DNA of 64,000 bases, taken from Paracoccus xiamenensis (lineage in GTDB: Bacteria > Pseudomonadota > Alphaproteobacteria > Rhodobacterales > Rhodobacteraceae). Below, in pieces: positions 8,908 to 22,733 of the stretch; the first letter of the stretch is position 1, and each line of letters starts with the position of its first letter. The notes below the pieces were generated by a model that made no database searches, was not told the origin of the DNA, and saw only the letters and a program-made list of their open reading frames with translations. Location of the stretch: contig NZ_JAAOHY010000001.1 of assembly GCF_011308835.1 (NCBI RefSeq), positions 806,001 to 870,000 on the forward strand. The letters run 5' to 3'. The position numbers and the translations under genes were made by a program.

Positions 8908-9682
8908 GACGCTGATCCACCCCTCGGCCATTATCGAGCCGGGGGCGGAAATCGGGCAGGGCGTGCGCATCGGCCCCTTCTGCATCGTCGGCCCGCAGGT
9001 GCGGCTGGCCGCAGGGGTCGAACTGAAATCGCATGTGGTGATTGCCGGCGACACCTCGGTCGGCGAGGACACGGTGATCTATCCCTTTGCGTCAATCGGC
9101 CATGACCCGCAGGATCTGAAATTCAAAGGCGAACATACCCGTCTGGAAATCGGTGCCCGCAACCGGATCCGCGAATATGTCACCATGCAGCCGGGAACCG
9201 AGGGCGGCGGCGGGCTGACGCAGGTCGGCGATGACGGGCTGTTCATGGCCAGCTGCCATGTCGCCCATGATTGCCGCATCGGCAATCATGTCGTGCTGGT
9301 GAACTCGGTCGCTGTTGCCGGTCACTGCGTGGTCGAGGACGAGGTGATCGTGGGCGGGCTGTCGGGCATCCACCAATTCGTCCGTATCGGGCGCGGCGCG
9401 ATGATCGGGGCGCTGTCCATGGTCACCGCCGACGTGATCCCGCACGGGCTGGTGCAGGGGCCGCGCGCCCATCTGGACGGCTTGAACCTTGTCGGGCTGA
9501 AGCGTCGTGGCACCAGCCGCGCCGAGATCGCGGAATTGCGCGAGGTGCTGGCCCGCCTGCATGACGGCGCGTTCCGGGACACCGCGCGCGAGCTTTCGTC
9601 CATGGACCGCGGCGCGATGGTCGGTGAGGTGCTGGATTTCATCCTTGGTCCCTCTGACCGCAGCTTCCTGAAACCCGCATGA
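8900..9682 (+). CDS. lpxA: UDP-N-acetylglucosamine acyltransferase LpxA
   Basis: LpxA transfers a 3-hydroxyacyl chain from ACP to the 3-OH of UDP-GlcNAc, the first step of lipid A synthesis, in the cytoplasm. The 260-residue protein is a left-handed beta helix built from hexapeptide repeats (ALVEPGAEIG-like units from residue 8 on). The catalytic base is H123 in VAHDC, equivalent to H125 of E. coli. The C-terminal helical domain begins near residue 195 ([11 protein letters not shown]). The start overlaps the end of fabZ, and the stop overlaps lpxI by 4 bases, so the three genes are translationally coupled. Confidence 0.97.
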   Translation: MAETLIHPSAIIEPGAEIGQGVRIGPFCIVGPQVRLAAGVELKSHVVIAGDTSVGEDTVIYPFASIGHDPQDLKFKGEHTRLEIGARNRIREYVTMQPGTEGGGGLTQVGDDGLFMASCHVAHDCRIGNHVVLVNSVAVAGHCVVEDEVIVGGLSGIHQFVRIGRGAMIGALSMVTADVIPHGLVQGPRAHLDGLNLVGLKRRGTSRAEIAELREVLARLHDGAFRDTARELSSMDRGAMVGEVLDFILGPSDRSFLKPA

Positions 9683-10473
9683 GCCGTACCGCCATCATCG
9701 CCGGTCAGGGTGCGCTTGCCCCGGCCATCGCCGCCAGGCTGGAGGACCCGGTTGTGGCCGCTCTGGAAGGTTTTGCGCCTTCGATCCCGCATGAGAACTT
9801 CCGGCTGGAGCGGCTGGTGCCGTTCTTTGACTGGCTGGCCGAACGGGGCGTCGACAGGGTGACATTTGCCGGTGCCGTCCGCCGCCCCCGGCTTGACCCC
9901 GAAGCCTTCGATCCGCGCACCGCCAGCTTGGTGCCGCGCATCCTGACCGCCATGCAGTCAGGCGACGACGCCGCCCTGCGCGAGGTGATCGCGCTGTTTG
10001 AAGAAGCGGGCTTCACCGTTGCCGGGACCGAGGAAATCGCCCCCGATCTGGTGCCGGGTGAGGGCATTCTGGTGGGCGAGCCGACGGCTGCCGACATTGC
10101 CGATACCGACCGTGCGGCGAAGATCGTCGAGGGCCTGGGCGCGCTGGATCTGGGGCAGGGCGCAGTTGTCGCGCAGGGGTTGTGCCTTGCCGTGGAAACG
10201 CTGCCCGGCACCGGGGCCATGCTGGATTTCGTCGCCGCCCATCGCGACATGCGCCCGCGCCCGAACGGCCCGCGCGGTGTGTTCTGGAAGGCGCCGAAAC
10301 CGGGACAGGACCGCCGGATCGACCTGCCGGCCATCGGCCCCGAAACCGTCGATCAAGTGGCTCGGGCAGGTCTGGCCGGGATCGCCTGGCAGGCCGGTGG
10401 CGTCATTCTGCTGGAACGAGAGGTCGCGGTGGAACGCGCCCGCGACGCGGGTGTTTTCCTGTGGGCACGCTGA
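9679..10473 (+). CDS. lpxI: UDP-2,3-diacylglucosamine pyrophosphatase LpxI
   Basis: LpxI hydrolyses UDP-2,3-diacylglucosamine to lipid X and UMP. In alphaproteobacteria it replaces the unrelated LpxH. The 264-residue product starts AIIAGQGALAPAIA (an N-terminal Rossmann-like domain) and carries the conserved VTFAGAVRRP block near residue 61. The C-terminal catalytic half includes EGILVGEPT..DIADTDRA and the MRPRPNGPRGVFWKAPKPGQD-type segment, followed by RIDLPAIGPETV. Its position between lpxA and lpxB supports the call. It starts in an ATGA overlap with lpxA. The pyrophosphatase role is taken from the family. Confidence 0.93.
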   Translation: MSRTAIIAGQGALAPAIAARLEDPVVAALEGFAPSIPHENFRLERLVPFFDWLAERGVDRVTFAGAVRRPRLDPEAFDPRTASLVPRILTAMQSGDDAALREVIALFEEAGFTVAGTEEIAPDLVPGEGILVGEPTAADIADTDRAAKIVEGLGALDLGQGAVVAQGLCLAVETLPGTGAMLDFVAAHRDMRPRPNGPRGVFWKAPKPGQDRRIDLPAIGPETVDQVARAGLAGIAWQAGGVILLEREVAVERARDAGVFLWAR

Positions 10474-10519
10474 TCGGCGGCCCCTGTACGACGCTGATTC
10501 AAAGCAAGGGAGGAACGGC

Positions 10520-11686
10520 ATGCGTGTCTTCCTGATCGCAGGAGAACCCTCTGGCGACAAGCTGGGCGGGGCGTTGATGGCGGGCCTGAAGGCCCTTGCG
10601 CCGGGTGTCGAATTCGCCGGCATCGGCGGGGCAGAGATGGCCGCGCAGGGTCTTGAAAGCCGCTTCCCGATGGAAGAACTCTCGGTCATGGGCATCGCCG
10701 AGGTGCTGCCCAAATACCGCCAGTTGAAGCGCCGCATCGCCGAAACCGCCGCTGCCGTGGCAAAGGCGCGCCCCGACGCGCTAATCACCATCGACAGCCC
10801 CGATTTCTGTCTGCGCGTTGCCAAAGCCGCAAAGGATCTGGGCTATGATGGCCCGGTCATTCATTACGTCGCGCCCTCTGTCTGGGCCTGGCGTCCGGGA
10901 CGAGCGGCGAAGATGGCCAAGGTGGTCGATCATGTCCTTGCCCTGCTGCCCTTCGAGCCGCCCTATATGGAAGCCGCCGGGATGAGTTGCGATTTCGTCG
11001 GCCATCCCGTCGTTGCCGAAGAACGCGCCACCCGCGCCGAGGCTGAGGCCTTCCGCGCCGCCCATGGCATCACCCCCGACGCGCCACTGGTCCTGTGCCT
11101 GCCCGGCTCGCGCCGGGGCGAGGTTTCGCGGCTGGGCCCTCGTTTCGACGAGGCGTTGATCCGGGTTCGTGACCGCATCCCCGAATTGCGGGTGGTGATC
11201 CCGACTGTGCCCGGCGTTGCGCGTCTGGTGCGCGAGATGACGCGCCGCTGGCCAACCGCGCCCATCGTGGTCGAAGACGCTGCCGACAAGCGCGCCGCCT
11301 TTCAGGCCGCCAACCTGTCGCTGGCGGCCTCGGGTACGGTCAGCCTCGAACTCGCCGCCAATGCGGTGCCGATGATCATTGCCTATGACATGGCGCCGCT
11401 GTCGCGCTGGATCATCGGCCTGCTGCTGAAGACGGATACGGTCACACTGGTTAACCTTGTCAGCGAGACCCGCGCCGTGCCGGAGTTTCTGGGCAATAAA
11501 TGCCGCGCGGAAGCGATTGCGGCAGCGCTTCTGGACCTGCTTGAACACCCGGAACAGCGTGCGGCGCAGGCCGAGGCCATGTCCTTGACGATGAAGCGAT
11601 TGGGAGAGGGCGGCGCACCGCCCGGCCTGCGGGCGGCAAAATCGGTTCTGGATTTTCTTGCACGCGGGAAGCAGGTAAAAACCTGA
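10520..11686 (+). CDS. lpxB: Lipid-A-disaccharide synthase LpxB
   Basis: LpxB is the GT19 glycosyltransferase that joins UDP-2,3-diacylglucosamine to lipid X, giving the tetraacyl disaccharide at the inner membrane surface. The 388-residue protein opens FLIAGEPSGDKLGG, the LpxB N-terminal signature. It also contains YVAPSVWAWRPGR and, towards the C-terminus, the nucleotide-binding region SLAASGTVSLELA. The ATG at 10520 follows AAGGGAGGAA; the much longer in-frame extension upstream only reads through lpxI in another frame. It ends the lipid A cluster, and the next gene is convergent. Confidence 0.97.
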   Translation: MRVFLIAGEPSGDKLGGALMAGLKALAPGVEFAGIGGAEMAAQGLESRFPMEELSVMGIAEVLPKYRQLKRRIAETAAAVAKARPDALITIDSPDFCLRVAKAAKDLGYDGPVIHYVAPSVWAWRPGRAAKMAKVVDHVLALLPFEPPYMEAAGMSCDFVGHPVVAEERATRAEAEAFRAAHGITPDAPLVLCLPGSRRGEVSRLGPRFDEALIRVRDRIPELRVVIPTVPGVARLVREMTRRWPTAPIVVEDAADKRAAFQAANLSLAASGTVSLELAANAVPMIIAYDMAPLSRWIIGLLLKTDTVTLVNLVSETRAVPEFLGNKCRAEAIAAALLDLLEHPEQRAAQAEAMSLTMKRLGEGGAPPGLRAAKSVLDFLARGKQVKT

Positions 11687-11773
11687 GGGATTACAGACAA
11701 CGTTCTGCAATAGCTCAGGTTATGTTTCTTGCATGACCCCGGATATTGACCGGAGCGCTCGTTAGGGATCGTC

Positions 11774-12931
11774 TTAGCGACGCGCCTGAATCCAGCCGCC
11801 GCCCAATACGCGGGTGCTGCCGGTATCATAGAAGACGCAGGCCTGGCCGGGGCTGACGCCTTCTTCGGGGTCCATCAACTCAATCTCGGCGGACCGGGGA
11901 CCGGTCGGACGCAAGATCGCCGCGCGCGGTGGCCGGGTCGAACGGATGCGAACCAGAATTTCGCGCGGCTCGGCGGTTTCGAAGGGGCCGTCACCGATCC
12001 AGTTCACCTCGCCCACCGGCACGACCCGCGTCGACAGCGCCTCGCGCGGGCCGACGATGACGCGGCGCGCTTCCGGGTCCAGCTTGACGACGTAAAGCGG
12101 ATCGCCAAGTCCGCCGATGCCAAGGCCGCGCCGCTGACCGATCGTATAGTGGATGACGCCGTTATGGCTGCCCAGCACATTGCCGTCCATATCGACGATC
12201 TCGCCGGGATCGGCGGCACCGGGGCGCAGCTTTTCAATGACGGCGGCGTAATTGCCATTCGGCACGAAGCAGATGTCCTGACTGTCAGGCTTGTCCGCCA
12301 CTGACAGCCCGTATCGCGCGGCCATCGCCCGCGTCTCGGCCTTGCTGGCCAAATGGCCCAGCGGGAAGCGCAGGAAATCCAGCTGTTCCTGCGTGGTCGA
12401 GAACAGGAAATAGCTCTGATCCCGGTTTGGGTCGCTGGCCATGTGCAGCTCGGCCCCAAGCGCGCCCATCTTGCGCTGGATATAGTGGCCCGTCGCCATG
12501 CAATCGGCATCAAGATCACGCGCGGTTTCCAGCAAATCGCGGAACTTCACCCGCTCGTTGCAGCGGATGCAGGGCACGGGCGTGGCACCTGCCAGATAGG
12601 CATCGGCAAATTCGTCGATGACGGATTCGCGGAACTTGTTTTCGTAATCAAGGACATAATGCGGAAATCCGATGCGTTCTGCCACCCGACGAGCATCGTG
12701 AATGTCCTGCCCGGCGCAGCAGGCGCCCTTTTTGGCCAGTGCCGCCCCATGGTCGTAAAGCTGCAAGGTCACGCCGACCACATCATAGCCCTGCTCGGCC
12801 AGATAAGCCGCGACGACCGAACTGTCGACGCCGCCCGACATGGCGACAACCACCCGCGTCTCGGCAGGAGGCTTGGCAAAACCCAATGAATTCAGGCCCG
12901 TTTCCGGGGCGATTTTGGTCGTAACTGTCAC
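11774..12931 (-). CDS. mnmA: tRNA 2-thiouridylase MnmA
   Basis: MnmA adenylates U34 of Lys, Glu and Gln tRNAs and installs sulphur at position 2, using persulphide sulphur relayed from a desulphurase. The 385-residue product has the PP-loop SGGVDSS (32-38) and the two catalytic cysteines, C121 in CIRCN and C221 in SQDICFVP, plus the C-terminal [11 protein letters not shown] segment. I place the start at the GTG at 12931, because AAGGA lies six bases upstream and the resulting N-terminus is close to family length. An in-frame extension of about 70 residues upstream looks non-coding. It is divergent from sciP across 134 bases. Confidence 0.94.
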   Translation of the reverse strand: MTVTTKIAPETGLNSLGFAKPPAETRVVVAMSGGVDSSVVAAYLAEQGYDVVGVTLQLYDHGAALAKKGACCAGQDIHDARRVAERIGFPHYVLDYENKFRESVIDEFADAYLAGATPVPCIRCNERVKFRDLLETARDLDADCMATGHYIQRKMGALGAELHMASDPNRDQSYFLFSTTQEQLDFLRFPLGHLASKAETRAMAARYGLSVADKPDSQDICFVPNGNYAAVIEKLRPGAADPGEIVDMDGNVLGSHNGVIHYTIGQRRGLGIGGLGDPLYVVKLDPEARRVIVGPREALSTRVVPVGEVNWIGDGPFETAEPREILVRIRSTRPPRAAILRPTGPRSAEIELMDPEEGVSPGQACVFYDTGSTRVLGGGWIQARR

Positions 12932-13065
12932 GGAATATCCTTTCGGGCTGCCGCTGCGGGCTCCGATCTCGTGAAAATTATAGTAATTATCCGCGTTTTC
13001 ACAAGGGGCGGCTTCACGCACTATTAAGCAGTCTGTTCTAGGCAGGTGGCATAAAGGAGGTGCCA

Positions 13066-13350
13066 ATGTATCTGCGACGAACCACGGGCCCGCGTGCCGT
13101 CCACCTGCCGGATGGTACGGTGCTGTCACTGGCCGATTTGCCGCCACCCGCGACGCGGTGGGTCGCCAGCCGCAAGGCGATTGTGGTGAAGGCCGTGACG
13201 CATGGACTGATCACGCGCGACGAAGCCATCGCGCGTTATGGACTGTCGGAGGAGGAGTTTGATAGCTGGTCGGCGGCTATTCGCGAACATGGTGTACGCG
13301 CTTTAAGGGTGACTGCCTTGCAGCAGTACAGACAACCAGAGGTTGATTAA
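13066..13350 (+). CDS. sciP: CtrA inhibitor SciP (DUF1153)
   Basis: SciP is a small helix-turn-helix protein that in Caulobacter binds CtrA, or its target DNA, and blocks CtrA-activated transcription. The 94-residue protein has the DUF1153 pattern: a short basic N-terminus ([16 protein letters not shown]), then [14 protein letters not shown] and [16 protein letters not shown], which forms the HTH. AGGAGG ends six bases before the ATG at 13066, which decides this start over the GTG at 13060. Here the gene lies directly upstream of ctrA, so regulator and antagonist are neighbours. Confidence 0.92.
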   Translation: MYLRRTTGPRAVHLPDGTVLSLADLPPPATRWVASRKAIVVKAVTHGLITRDEAIARYGLSEEEFDSWSAAIREHGVRALRVTALQQYRQPEVD

Positions 13351-13369
13351 TGTCGATAAAACGCGTTGA

Positions 13370-13385
13370 GTAACCCGATCTTAAC
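13370..13385 (+). promoter_or_regulatory. Candidate CtrA binding site upstream of ctrA
   Basis: The sequence GTAA-CCCGATC-TTAAC matches the full CtrA box TTAA-N7-TTAAC at eight of nine fixed positions. It lies 53 bases before the ctrA start. Autoregulation through such a site is established for Caulobacter ctrA; here it is inference from sequence only. Confidence 0.45.
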
Positions 13386-13415
13386 TAATTGCCGCGAATG
13401 TGAACGTCAGACATC

Positions 13416-13420
13416 GATTC
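13416..13420. promoter_or_regulatory. GANTC (CcrM) site in the ctrA leader
   Basis: GATTC lies 18 bases before the ctrA ATG. In Caulobacter the methylation state of a GANTC site near ctrA P1 controls its firing. A single 5-base site can occur by chance, so only the location makes it notable. Confidence 0.35.
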
Positions 13421-13437
13421 GAAACGGGGACCGAGCC

Positions 13438-18703
<5,266 letters not shown>

Positions 18704-18706
18704 AAT

Positions 18707-18721
18707 GTTCTTAAAAAGTTC
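18707..18721 (+). promoter_or_regulatory. LexA (SOS) box, GTTC-N7-GTTC
   Basis: GTTC-TTAAAAA-GTTC is a perfect copy of the direct-repeat operator bound by alphaproteobacterial LexA. It begins just after the recG stop and ends 55 bases before the start of a 45-residue membrane protein gene, so it should control that gene. Confidence 0.7.
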
Positions 18722-18776
18722 TTGCGCGAATCGTGAGAACATGAGAACAAAAGGGCAACTCGCAAGGGAGATTGCC

Positions 18777-18914
18777 ATGAGCCAAGCCGTCAAAGCCGTC
18801 CTGTCCGGTGAAACCGCCTCTGCCCGCGAATTGCTGGGCGATGCTGTGGGTGTGCTGGCACTGTCCGTTACCATGGCCACCGTTTTGTGGCTTCCTGCGA
18901 TCCTGTCTGCCTGA
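18777..18914 (+). CDS. Small single-pass membrane protein, probably SOS-regulated
   Basis: The predicted product has 45 residues: a soluble N-terminus (MSQAVKAVLSGETASARELL) and one hydrophobic segment (about 23-44, VGVLALSVTMATVLWLPAIL) reaching the C-terminus. AAGGGAG sits seven bases before the ATG at 18777. A longer in-frame start at 18741 would add 12 residues but has no ribosome site. A perfect LexA box lies upstream and a strong hairpin-T6 terminator downstream, so this is a compact single-gene transcription unit. I do not recognise the family. By position and size it recalls SOS-induced inner-membrane division inhibitors such as SidA of Caulobacter; that parallel is inference, without sequence evidence. 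Confidence 0.65.
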   Translation: MSQAVKAVLSGETASARELLGDAVGVLALSVTMATVLWLPAILSA

Positions 18915-18955
18915 CCTGTTCCAGCTCGGTCCCCCTGGCCTTGGATCAGTTCCTT

Positions 18956-18992
18956 GCGGGTGGTGTGGCGAAAGCCCGCCGCCCGCTTTTTT
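18956..18992 (+). terminator. Rho-independent terminator
   Basis: A long G/C-rich stem (GCGGGTGGTG against its complement with two G-U pairs, then one mismatch) closes on a GAAA loop and is followed by TTTTTT. It lies 42 bases after the small SOS-linked gene and before the patatin gene. Confidence 0.8.
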
Positions 18993-19058
18993 ATGCGGCG
19001 TTGCAGCAGGCGGCTGAATCGGCGTAAGAATCCGCCAGGAAACAGGCAGGATACGCAT

Positions 19059-20156
19059 ATGGATCGGCGCAGCATCAACCTCGCCCTTCAGGGCGGTGGG
19101 GCGCATGGCGCTTTTACCTGGGGGGTGTTGGACCGCCTTCTGGACGAGCACTGGCTGGACATCGCAGCGATCAGTGGGACCTCGGCCGGGGCCTTGAATG
19201 GCGCGGCCTTGCAGGCGGGGCTGGCGGCGGCAAAGGGGCGGCACGCACGTCAGGCCGCACGCGAAAACCTGGCGCATATCTGGTCAGAGGTGGGGCAGGT
19301 CAGCGATTCCGCGATCGTCCGCTGGCTATGTTCCTTCTCGCCCGTGCCGCGCGCCATGGAACGCTGGGCCGAGGCGTTTTCGCCCTTTGCCTGGCTGGAC
19401 AGCATGACGCGGATGTTCAGCCCCTACGATTCCGGCCCCTTCTATACCAACCCGCTGCGCGGCATTCTGAAGAACATGCCCTATCCACAGTTGGGGGCAG
19501 AAGGCGGGACGCGGCTTTTCGTCAATGCCACCAATGTGCGGACCGGTCAGCCGCGGGTTTTCAGCGATGCCGAGGTGACGGTGGATGCGGTGCTGGCCTC
19601 GGCCTGCTTGCCGACGATCTATCGCGCGGTACAGATCAACGACCCCCTCACCGGTCGCATGGAAGAATACTGGGATGGCGGCTATTCGGGTAACCCCTCG
19701 CTTTGGCCGCTTTACGCGCCGGGGTTGCCGCGCGACATTGTGTTGGTCAACATCAACCCCTTGCGGCGCGAGGCGCTGCCGAAAACACCCGCCGCCATCG
19801 CCGACCGGGTGAACGAGGTCAGCTTCAACACAGCGCTTCTGTCAGAGTTGCGGGCCGTCTATTTCGTCAAGCGACTGCATGATGAAGGGCGGCTGGAAGG
19901 CAAGGTGATGAAGAACGTCCTGATGCATATGATCCTGGACGACACGCTGATGAACGATCTTAGCGCGCGCACCAAGATCCTGCCCGATCCCGGTCTGTTG
20001 CAGCGCATGTTTGCGGCAGGTCAGGTGGCAGCAGACAGCTTTCTGGAACAGCATGCAGGTGACCTCAATCACCGCGATTCGGTTGATTTTGCGGCGCTGT
20101 TCCCACGGGCGGCACCGATCCATCCGTCGGTGGATACACCAGCCCGCCCGAGATAA
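19059..20156 (+). CDS. Patatin-like phospholipase
   Basis: Patatin-family proteins are Ser-Asp lipid acyl hydrolases. The 365-residue protein shows the oxyanion loop GGGAHG (12-17), the nucleophile elbow G-T-S42-A-G, and the catalytic Asp in YWDGGYSG (about D206), so both dyad residues are present. No signal peptide is visible, which suggests a cytoplasmic or peripherally membrane-bound enzyme; the natural lipid substrate is unknown. I start it at the ATG at 19059 (MDRRSINLALQGG), because the 35 extra upstream codons are basic, lack family similarity and overlap the terminator. Its last 92 bases overlap the convergent DUF502 gene. Confidence 0.88.
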   Translation: MDRRSINLALQGGGAHGAFTWGVLDRLLDEHWLDIAAISGTSAGALNGAALQAGLAAAKGRHARQAARENLAHIWSEVGQVSDSAIVRWLCSFSPVPRAMERWAEAFSPFAWLDSMTRMFSPYDSGPFYTNPLRGILKNMPYPQLGAEGGTRLFVNATNVRTGQPRVFSDAEVTVDAVLASACLPTIYRAVQINDPLTGRMEEYWDGGYSGNPSLWPLYAPGLPRDIVLVNINPLRREALPKTPAAIADRVNEVSFNTALLSELRAVYFVKRLHDEGRLEGKVMKNVLMHMILDDTLMNDLSARTKILPDPGLLQRMFAAGQVAADSFLEQHAGDLNHRDSVDFAALFPRAAPIHPSVDTPARPR

Positions 20157-20796
20157 TCAGCTTGGCCGCGTCCTCGACCCCCATGTCAAGGATATGGACG
20201 TCTTCCTCGGGCACGAACAGCAGAAAGCCCGAGGTCGGGTTGGGTGTGGTTGGCACGAAGACCGCCAGATAGTTCCCGCTTCCCATGGTGGCGCTGATCC
20301 GCGCCACCTCGCCCTTGGCGGGGCCGGCGACAAAACCCAGACCCCACAGACCCTTTCGGGGATATTCGATCAGACAGGCGCGGTCGAACTTGTCATCGTC
20401 CTGGCTGAGGATGGTTTCCGCGATCTGTTTCAGCCCGCCATGGATGGCACCGATGAAGGGGACGCGGGTGACGACCGCCTCGCCCGCCTCGATCACCGCG
20501 CGGCCGATCCAGACGCGTGCGATGATGCCGATCAGCAAGGTGAAGATCAGAAAGACCAGCACGCCGATGCCGCGCAGGTCGATGCCGATATGGTTTTCCG
20601 GGCGCCAGCGCGGCGGGATCAGCGGCAGAACCCAGCTGTCCATCCAGCCGGTCAGTGCCCAGATCAGCCAGACGGTGATGCCAATCGGGGCGATGACGAT
20701 CAGCCCGGTCAGGAACGATGCGCGCAGCGCTGAAAACGGGCCAGAGCGGCGGCGCTTCACTTGCGCCGGGCGCAGCGGAGGCAGGTCTTGGGTCAT
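20065..20796 (-). CDS. DUF502 integral membrane protein
   Basis: The 243-residue product belongs to the DUF502 family. Two membrane helices (about 28-55, FLTGLIVIAPIGITVWLIWA; and 75-96, GVLVFLIFTLLIGIIARVW) precede a soluble domain with the family blocks VPFIGAIHGGLKQ, FDRACLIEYPRKG and FVPTTPNPTSGF. Related plant COV1-like proteins act in membrane trafficking, but bacterial function is not established. The C-terminal 31 codons are antisense to the end of the patatin gene, so the two 3' ends overlap tail to tail. The residues after VEDAAKLIISGG are Pro/Gly-rich and poorly conserved in this family, which fits tolerance of such an overlap. Confidence 0.87.
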   Translation of the reverse strand: MTQDLPPLRPAQVKRRRSGPFSALRASFLTGLIVIAPIGITVWLIWALTGWMDSWVLPLIPPRWRPENHIGIDLRGIGVLVFLIFTLLIGIIARVWIGRAVIEAGEAVVTRVPFIGAIHGGLKQIAETILSQDDDKFDRACLIEYPRKGLWGLGFVAGPAKGEVARISATMGSGNYLAVFVPTTPNPTSGFLLFVPEEDVHILDMGVEDAAKLIISGGLVYPPTDGSVPPVGTAPQNQPNRGD

Positions 20797-20890
20797 CGCG
20801 GTTTCCTTCCCCCGCGATGCTTTCCAACCCGCCCGATTCCGTCAAGCCCTGTTTTCAAGGCATTGATGTCACGAAACTTTCATCTCGGGG

Positions 20891-21820
20891 TCAGACGGAA
20901 TTTTCAAGCGCTGCGGCGTCGACGGCGATTTTTGCGGCAAGGCGGGCATTGTTCAGCACCAGGGCGATGTTGGCCTCTAGCGAGGCGCCCGTGGTCAGCT
21001 CGAAAATGCGCTGCAGCAGATAGGGGGTCACGGCCTTGGCGGCGATGCGGTGTTGGGCGGCATCCGCCAGCGCCTTTTCAACGATCGGGCCGATGACAGT
21101 GCGGGGGATCTCGGCTTCGGCCGGGATCGGGTTGGCGACCAGCAGGCCGCCGGGCAGGCCGAGCCGCGCGCGGATGGCGGCAGCGCGGGCGATCTGGGCC
21201 GCATCGTCCATGCGCAGCGGCGCTTTCAGTCCCGAATCCCGCGACCAGAAGGCGGGCAGCTGGTCTTGCCCGAAGGCGATGACCGGCACGCCAAGGGTTT
21301 CCAGAACTTCCAGCGTTTTCGGCAGGTCGAGGATCGCCTTGGCGCCCGCGCAGACCACGGTGACGGGGGTTTGCGCCAGTTCCTGAAGGTCGGCGGAAAT
21401 GTCGAAGCTGAGTTCCGCCCCGCGATGGACGCCGCCTATCCCGCCAGTGGCGAAGACCCCGATCCCAGCCAAATGGGCGCAGATCATGGTGGCGGCGACA
21501 GTCGTCGCGCCGGTGCGGCCCGCTGCGACGCAGACCGCCAGATCGGCGCGCGACAGCTTCATCACCTGCGCCTGCGGGGTGCGGGCCAGCTGTTCCATCG
21601 CGGCATCGTCCAGACCGATCCGGATGCGGCCATCCATGACCGCGATGGTGGCGGGCACGGCACCATGGGCGCGGATCTCTGCCTCGACCTTGCGGGCCAT
21701 TTCAAGGTTCTGCGGGAAGGGCATGCCATGGGTGATGATGGTCGATTCCAGCGCCACGATGGGGGCGCCCTTGGCGCGGGCCTCGGCCACTTCGGGCGCG
21801 TAGTCGATCAGGTTCTTCAT
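20891..21820 (-). CDS. psuG: Pseudouridine-5'-phosphate glycosidase
   Basis: PsuG cleaves the C-glycosidic bond of pseudouridine 5'-phosphate to uracil and ribose 5-phosphate. The 309-residue protein keeps the family motifs VALESTIITHGMPFPQN, GATTVAATM, FATGGIGGVHRG and CAGAKAILDLPKTLE. E25, K88 and K161 correspond to the catalytic E31, K93 and K166 of the E. coli enzyme, judged by matching spacing. It follows psuK with a 4-base ATGA overlap, so the kinase product feeds straight into it. No pseudouridine transporter is adjacent, so the substrate may come from RNA turnover. Confidence 0.95.
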   Translation of the reverse strand: MKNLIDYAPEVAEARAKGAPIVALESTIITHGMPFPQNLEMARKVEAEIRAHGAVPATIAVMDGRIRIGLDDAAMEQLARTPQAQVMKLSRADLAVCVAAGRTGATTVAATMICAHLAGIGVFATGGIGGVHRGAELSFDISADLQELAQTPVTVVCAGAKAILDLPKTLEVLETLGVPVIAFGQDQLPAFWSRDSGLKAPLRMDDAAQIARAAAIRARLGLPGGLLVANPIPAEAEIPRTVIGPIVEKALADAAQHRIAAKAVTPYLLQRIFELTTGASLEANIALVLNNARLAAKIAVDAAALENSV

Positions 21821-22710
21821 GGCATGTCCTTTCCCGAAACATGGGCAGCAGCGGCTTGGGTGGCGCGGGTCAGCGCCTGCATCCGGTCAAGGCCGGCGCG
21901 TTCGGCGGCCAGATGGGCGGCAAGGAAGCAGTCACCCGCCCCGGTGACGCGGGCGATTGTAACGGGTGGCGGCGTGATGTTGATGACGCCCGCGCCGGCC
22001 AGCCCGTCGGCGACCGGCTGGCCGCCATCGGTGACCAGCACCCGATGCATCCCCAGATCCAGCATCGCCAGGGCAGCAGTTGCGGCATCGGGCAGATCGC
22101 GCCGGGCCAGCACCTCGGCCTCATAGCGGTTCAGATAGAAGCAGCCATGGGCCGACCCGATCAGCGGAGCAAGCCGTTCGGCCTTGCCGGGGCTGGCCGG
22201 CACGATGCGCAGATCAGCCTGTGCAAGACCTGGCTCCTGCGCGATGCGGGACAGTTGGTCCATGGTCAGGTTGCCGTCAATTACTGCGACGCCCTGCCAG
22301 GGCGCGGCCTCGGCAGCCAGGCGGCCATCGCGGATCGGCGTCAGCACGGATTCGCCCGCTTCTTCCAGCGAATGGGCGTCAGCGACGGCGGCGATCAGGC
22401 CGTTCACATCCTCGATCGCCATATACACATCGGTCGGGCCGCCATCGCGGCACAGAAAATCGGTCACGACGCCCAGCTTGGTGACGGCGGCGATCAGCGC
22501 CTCGCCTTCGCTGTCGCGGCCAACGGCCGACAGGATGGCCGGCGTCATGCCCCAGCGCGAGACGGCAAGCGCCACGTTCAGCGCCACGCCGCCCGGAATA
22601 TGGCTGATCCGGCCCGGCATGTCGGCACCCGTTGCCATGGGACGCGGGCAACGGCCGATCACGTCCCAGAGCATAGCCCCAATACATAGAAGGTCAGCTT
22701 GCTTGCTCAT
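21817..22710 (-). CDS. psuK: Pseudouridine kinase (PfkB family)
   Basis: The 297-residue PfkB/ribokinase-fold protein has the N-terminal substrate loop GGVALNVALAVSRWG (about 40-54) and the C-terminal ATP/anion-hole motif VTGAGDCFLAAH with the catalytic Asp in GAGD. Coupling to psuG by a 4-base overlap indicates that it phosphorylates pseudouridine at the 5'-OH. It is the first gene of the two-gene operon, and a near-consensus sigma70 promoter lies 24 bases or more upstream. On sequence alone it could be another nucleoside or sugar kinase; context decides the call. Confidence 0.85.
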   Translation of the reverse strand: MSKQADLLCIGAMLWDVIGRCPRPMATGADMPGRISHIPGGVALNVALAVSRWGMTPAILSAVGRDSEGEALIAAVTKLGVVTDFLCRDGGPTDVYMAIEDVNGLIAAVADAHSLEEAGESVLTPIRDGRLAAEAAPWQGVAVIDGNLTMDQLSRIAQEPGLAQADLRIVPASPGKAERLAPLIGSAHGCFYLNRYEAEVLARRDLPDAATAALAMLDLGMHRVLVTDGGQPVADGLAGAGVINITPPPVTIARVTGAGDCFLAAHLAAERAGLDRMQALTRATQAAAAHVSGKDMP

Positions 22711-22733
22711 CCGCCCTACCAGATTTCATCCGT

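Noticed and set aside
18735..18749. GAACATGAGAAC as a second SOS box
   Set aside because: The repeats are spaced by four bases and in direct orientation. The alphaproteobacterial box needs seven, and the Gram-positive box needs inverted arms.
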